Of a DNA stretch of 10,523 nt, positions 6,386 through 10,523 are shown one piece after another. The translations under genes were made by a program, and so were the position numbers. The notes below the pieces were generated by a model that was given only the letters and a program-made list of their open reading frames with translations, had not been told where the DNA came from and did not search any database. Position 1 is the first letter of the stretch. Each line of letters opens with the position of its first letter. Source of the DNA: Cephalothrix simula (taxonomy: Eukaryota > Nemertea > Palaeonemertea > Archinemertea > Cephalotrichidae); NCBI GenBank assembly GCA_035591015.1, contig JAXIUW010222841.1, positions 1 through 10,523 of the forward strand, read 5' to 3'.

Positions 6386-8154
6386 AGCTTAGCTATGTAT
6401 GAAGCGTTTAATTAACTGAGAATAGAAAACAACCTCAACTATGTTATAAATTTCAGTATAATGCCTTCCAACCCGAATTCGAATCAAAACATCGAAAATT
6501 TTGGAATAGTGGTATCTTTAATTCAACGATCTTCAACCAAAATACTCATATCTATTTATAAATTCCTGTGCGAGGAACTATTGCAATATCTTGGTTCACC
6601 TCCCCCCTTTCATATGAAGCCTCCATTCCCAAAGTGGAGTAATAATCGAATATAGATCAATATAGAAACTATCATTTTCTCTTATCATCGGAAGCTCAAA
6701 CTTCCTGAATGTCACTTCACTCTGCTGAAAAAATATCTACAACAACTCAAGGCAGGAAAAAACACTCGGAAAACAGCTCCATTGTGCAATTATACACTAT
6801 AATATAGAGAATGATTTAAAAAGACTCATTTCAATTTTCAAAATTTAAAATAGCCGTGAAGTATCAAAGACTATGGGTGGAAGTAATGGTAACATAGCAA
6901 CAAAAAATTAATCAACCTGAATCAAAAAATAGAATATCAAGAAACTTTAACTGAATCAAACGCTTATTGATTTTCATCTGAAAATAAATTTGGTTTTTGG
7001 CCATGATTTTTAAAATTCCGTGCATAATTTGGTAAATAATCAAAAGATTGTACTCACTCGAAGAAATCCCATGATTCTCTGATCCGTTTAATCCAAAATC
7101 ATAATCTCTTTACTCCCAATTTCAATCCTCAAAATGAATCAAATGATGATTTTTACTAGAAACTGAAGTACAAAGCTGTCGCAATTTGTAAGTAAACCAA
7201 ATCAATAAACAGAGGCCCCACCTGCATGATAAGTCATTGACGTTACCTAAAATATGTACATTTGAGAATTGATTTTGCTGCCTACACTCAACTTGTATAT
7301 TAACATAAATTTGGAAGTTAATTTGCTTTTTTTTAGTGATTGGTAACATTCTAAGTTACATTAAAATAAGATATTAAATAAATATCATATATCACAATGA
7401 CGCCTTCTTACAATGCAAAATCCTTATTAAAATTTTGTTAAGGTAAAAATCAAGGAAGAAAATTGACGAATTTCAAAAAGAAATAATAATAGAAAAATAA
7501 CTTCCTGGATAACTATTCAAAATAGCTCCGATCCATTTACGATGTCATGATTCAAACCCATGTACGGGATGATATGGATCAGTTGTTAAAATTACCCCTC
7601 AGACAGTCCCTCAGAGCTAATTACTGAACAGAATCTATTGACTCCAATCTTCAATTGCTCTATAAAACAAAATACTTTTAAATTAGTAAAACTGTATGGG
7701 CGCCATTATTTGAGCTTTTCTTTGTAGAAATCCAACTCAAAAGTTTTTTGCCTGACATTTTTATCAAAACAAGAGGACAGACTCAGAAATTATTCAATAA
7801 TATACAGACACCCTCTATTAGAAATTAGTCCTCTATAGGATAGTTAGTGTCTGAGTGTTTATTATATCAATTTTGATGACTAATTTTCAATAGGATAATC
7901 ACCTAAAGGGTTCCACTTTTACCCTATTGGGAATAGGGAGAGAAAATGTCATAAATGTCACGGATGTTACCAAGTAAACTTGTGACCAAATCCAGATCTA
8001 TAGATTAAGGGAGACTGATGATCTGTCTGAGTCAGCAAATACAAGGATCTCTAAATTATCTTACCCGATGCTTAGCATAACTTGTCTTTTCCAAGGTTAA
8101 AACTAAGATTTCAAAATGAAAAATGATTTTCTGATATTTATGGGGGACGACGGG
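6386..8154. other. Long AT-rich stretch with no recognisable feature
   Basis: I found no supported exon, repeat array or mobile-element end in this 1.8 kb. The open frames (plus 6461-6655, minus 7122-7349) are short and have no recognisable motif. It is consistent with intron or intergenic DNA. Confidence 0.5.
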
Positions 8155-8206
8155 AGGAGTTTTTGTTTATTTTCAAAGACAGGAGTTTTTGTTTATTTTC
8201 AACGAC
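8155..8206. repeat. 26-bp direct tandem duplication
   Basis: AGGAGTTTTTGTTTATTTTC followed by AAAGAC (8155-8180) is repeated at 8181-8206 with one substitution (A to C). It looks like a recent slippage-type duplication. Confidence 0.9.
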
Positions 8207-8396
8207 AATTGTCAAAAACATTTTGAAAATCTGAAATTAAGAGGAATTTGTCATCTTTATCTTGTAGATGCTGCCCAGCATGATCAGCACCCGCCTCATT
8301 AATTGATGCAATTCATTATCAGCAACTGTGACTATATACATAAAAGACATTTTTTTCGATTTTTCCTTATTCCTTTCAATATCCTCTAACCGTGTC

Positions 8397-8404
8397 ATCT
8401 AAAG
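8397..8404. repeat. Left target-site duplication of the hAT-like MITE
   Basis: ATCTAAAG lies directly against the left inverted repeat. Its partner ATCTGAAG (8820-8827) lies directly against the right one, with seven of eight bases identical. Confidence 0.6.
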
Positions 8405-8819
8405 CCAGACTGGAATTCCGCAGGATTTTGTAATAGATCTGTTACGACACAGCAGCCTCTTCAAAATGTACAATTTTCTGCGGTAGATGAGGTAAATTTT
8501 CTGGCTGTGGTAATCCACAGTGGCAAGTGATATGCGACAGCGGTAATTGTAGGCAACAGAACAAAAAATTGGACATATTTTTTAATTTTTCTGTTTTGTC
8601 GCAGTCGAATGAGTCATTGTGCCAAGCAGTTTTTTATCAGCTGAAAGACCTAGGTATTGCTTTCAAAACCTTTTCCTTGTATGTTGGTTTTTCAATTCCT
8701 ATACTGCGGTATTCAAAAATTCAAATTGTAATTGCGGTAGCCATTTGTGGTATACAAAGGGGCGGCAGGAATATTGCGGGAATCTATCACCGGCAGAGCG
8801 ACTGAATTTTCCAGTCTGG
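8405..8819. mobile_element. 415-bp non-autonomous hAT-like MITE
   Basis: The ends are an 11-bp perfect inverted repeat, CCAGACTGGAA (8405-8415) and TTCCAGTCTGG (8809-8819), and an 8-bp target duplication with one mismatch flanks them. Eight-base duplications and short inverted ends are typical of the hAT superfamily. Inside, GCGGTA occurs four times in one orientation (8480, 8540, 8706, 8734), possibly subterminal transposase-binding repeats. There is no transposase. Two open frames inside it (8527-8805 and 8619-8825) have no recognised domain and are treated as non-genic. hAT ends more often begin CAG or TAG one base further in, so the superfamily call is tentative. Confidence 0.6.
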
Positions 8820-8827
8820 ATCTGAAG
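8820..8827. repeat. Right target-site duplication of the hAT-like MITE
   Basis: ATCTGAAG is the partner of ATCTAAAG at 8397-8404. It lies three bases from the TA microsatellite. Confidence 0.6.
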
Positions 8828-8829
8828 TC

Positions 8830-8854
8830 ATATATATATATATATATATATATA
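8830..8854. repeat. (TA)12 microsatellite
   Basis: This is an uninterrupted run of alternating A and T next to the right end of the hAT-like element. Length variation between individuals is likely. Confidence 0.97.
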
Positions 8855-9281
8855 CAGATTTCAACAAATTGAGGCGGATAACATCCGCAAGAACAGTAAA
8901 AAGGCTACTTACTTATCAAGGTTATGTAAACCAAAAATTAATTTCTGCAACAGAAAATATTTTTCTGCCAGGAACCTGCAGTAACCTACTTGGTCATAAA
9001 CTATTCTACTTGAAATCGTATTAATATTGTCAATTCCTTTCCGTTTTAAGGTTGCAGAACCCATCTTCAATGTTGATTGGTTTTGGTAGAAGGAAAGGGA
9101 TTAAGTCCGGACTTAATTTTGGGAAAGGCTGTCACACAAGTCTTCCTTTCCTAATACAATAACTGATATTTGATTCTAAACAAATGTAGCTTTTCCCACA
9201 TTCTTAAGCAAAGCTATAATTGGCTTTTCGACCAAAATATCTATCTAAGGAACAAAACCCTTTTATTTGTCTCTTTATGTA
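8855..9281. other. AT-rich stretch with one palindrome, no gene
   Basis: Only the palindrome at 9100-9117 and a small pair of AGGAAAGG/CCTTTCCT arms around it stand out. A splice-like micro-exon on the minus strand (8913-8944) was considered and rejected. Confidence 0.45.
9100..9117. repeat. 18-bp perfect palindrome
   Basis: ATTAAGTCCGGACTTAAT is its own reverse complement, centred on TCCGGA. Flanking AGGAAAGG (9091-9098) and CCTTTCCT (9145-9152) give a second, outer inverted pair. It could be a dimeric protein-binding site or the remnant of a foldback element. Confidence 0.8.
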
Positions 9282-9334
9282 TATGTACTGGTAATAAAAA
9301 AATAGCAATATGTACTGGTAATATAGAATAGCAA
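9282..9334. repeat. 26-27 bp tandem duplication
   Basis: TATGTACTGGTAATA followed by an A-rich stretch and ATAGCAA (9282-9308) is repeated at 9309-9334 with small changes. Confidence 0.75.
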
Positions 9335-9705
9335 TTTTGAAAGGGTAAGTCCAACACCTATCAACAAAAAATTACAAGGTAATACAGATGACAATGTTAG
9401 AACAAACTAGAAAATAACAGAAGTCGATAGCTTTAAAAGGCAAAAAGGAAAGCTTAAATCTTATATTCTTACATTTCCGGGTAAAAAATATCACTTTTTC
9501 CTACAACACCTAAACAAAAAAAGTTGCCTAAATTTTAACACGGATTTCAGAATAATGCCAAGGGCCTCTTTACCTGTATAAATATTTTTACCCTAGTAAA
9601 CTTTCAAATTAAATACAAAAATATTAATGTTATAAATAATGACAAATTGAAAAGTCTCGATTAACCATTGATATAACAAAATCAATAATATATCGAATTA
9701 TGTGA
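9335..9705. other. AT-rich stretch with no recognisable feature
   Basis: I see no open frame of interest, repeat array or RNA gene here. Confidence 0.5.
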
Positions 9706-9915
9706 TTGATATACAGCCTTCATCTCGAAGTCAAGACATACCGCGGAGGAGGAACGGACGTGCGCCACCAGCGCCGTTTAATCACCGGCACGTACATCCT
9801 ACAGGCCTTTGATATCCCACTTAGAAGATGCTGGGGACCAAAATCTTGTGTCAGTGGTGAGACTCGAAAACATGACCTTCCGATTGTGAACCAAGTCTCT
9901 TACCAACGGAGCTGA
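9706..9915 (-). mobile_element. tRNA-Val-like SINE element
   Basis: On the minus strand it opens with an A box, TCAGCTCCGTTGG (9903-9915), then an anticodon loop TTCACAA followed by TCGGAAGGTC. This matches the Val-CAC tRNA pattern (TTCACAC…AGAAGGTC). A B box, TTTCGAGTCTC (9859-9869), follows. The next 150 bases are not tRNA-like and are richer in G and C than the AT-rich flanks. They end near 9706, so the unit is about 210 bp. Head, promoter boxes and body fit a SINE. The stems are too degenerate for a working tRNA. Target duplications and a 3' tail were not clearly seen. The plus-strand open frame across it is an antisense shadow. Confidence 0.6.
9859..9915 (-). promoter_or_regulatory. Internal Pol III promoter boxes of the right SINE
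   Basis: A box TCAGCTCCGTTGG (9903-9915) and B box TTTCGAGTCTC (9859-9869) are about 45 bases apart, the usual tRNA spacing. The A box is close to the TAGCTCAGTTGG form; the B box has lost one or two consensus bases. Confidence 0.55.
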
Positions 9916-10523
9916 TGAAATATGCATTCATACTTTTATTAATCTTATGAATATCAAAAATTTTCAATGCACAAACAGTCATACTTACTTGATACTTGAC
10001 TTATGAAGTGGCTAAATATTTACTGCAGGGTCAATGTCAATACTTATATGTTTAGCATACTGTGACTTTAGTAAATGCCTAATAATGATCCATATCGTAT
10101 TGTTTAGAATGATCTATTGCTATTTATCAGATAATCATGCTGAATTAATCTTTTTAAAAATTTTACTGGGGAATGACAGCAGGGTTTTTATTTTTTATTC
10201 TAAAATCTCAAAAAATGCACCTCAACCATTTGAAAATTCTAATTTAGTACACAAAAGATAGGAAAAAGTGTCACTTTCAAAAAATCGTAAAAAATAGAAT
10301 TTGATACATTTAAAGCTCCTATATCATCAGAAAACATCTAAATATTAAATTCTCAAAGTTTCGATACACCTTTACCGTGTAAAGACAGGGGTTAATTTCC
10401 GCAAAAATGCGCGTATGTACACGTAGTTTCAAGGGTGGCATCTCCATTTCGTAACCGATGCTTCGAATTAAATGTAACTCACAGGACACTTGCTACATAA
10501 TGTTAACATCATATGTGCCAAGT
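9916..10523. other. AT-rich right end with no supported gene
   Basis: A plus-strand frame of 75 codons (10034-10261) has no recognisable motif, and its phenylalanine/isoleucine-rich content is typical of translated AT-rich DNA. No repeats or RNA genes were seen. Confidence 0.5.

Noticed and set aside
8527-8825. Open frames of 92 and 68 codons
   Set aside because: They lie within or across the end of the hAT-like MITE and show no transposase or other motif.
8913-8944. Minus-strand 32-base micro-exon between a strong acceptor and GTAAGT
   Set aside because: Good sites, but there is no compatible partner exon within the window.
9706-9915. 69-codon plus-strand open frame
   Set aside because: It is the antisense shadow of the tRNA-Val-like SINE.

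Overview
The window looks like a piece of a eukaryotic, probably marine invertebrate genome, most likely a bivalve or another mollusc. It is AT-rich and has no operon-like coding. Its open frames are short and interrupted, and it carries tRNA-derived SINE-like elements, small non-autonomous DNA transposons, a TA microsatellite and many short hairpins. The octamer TACATGTA occurs five times, which matches my general impression of bivalve non-coding DNA. The taxon is an inference; no gene here identifies it.

Layout. Positions 1-197 hold a minus-strand tRNA-derived SINE-like element that runs off the left edge. A 49-50 bp tandem duplication with a POU-type octamer follows at 300-398. A possible minus-strand coding exon lies at 632-684. 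A possible plus-strand terminal exon lies at 1570-1702. An inverted-repeat element (element A, 2442-2813) has 30-bp ends and is built from 49-bp units that are themselves hairpins. Just right of it is the best gene candidate: two plus-strand exons (2878-3038 and 3503-3737) that join in frame to 131 codons with no known homologue that I recognise. A degenerate SINE-like element lies at 3935-4000. Element B (4709-5302) has the same outer ends as element A and a core of about 175-bp higher-order repeats.

Right half. A 107-bp foldback lies at 6004-6110, and a perfect hairpin plus 30-bp tandem repeat at 6290-6385. About 1.8 kb of featureless AT-rich DNA follows. A 415-bp hAT-like MITE (8405-8819) has 11-bp inverted ends and an 8-bp near-perfect target duplication, next to a TA microsatellite. 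A tRNA-Val-like SINE lies at 9706-9915, and the rest is AT-rich DNA without recognisable features.

The open frames of 60 codons or more are mostly shadows of repeats or are no longer than expected by chance in such DNA. I see no complete conserved protein gene, no rRNA, no functional tRNA and no CRISPR array. The most interesting material is the A/B palindromic-repeat transposon family and the small two-exon gene candidate beside element A. Both are hypotheses made by eye.
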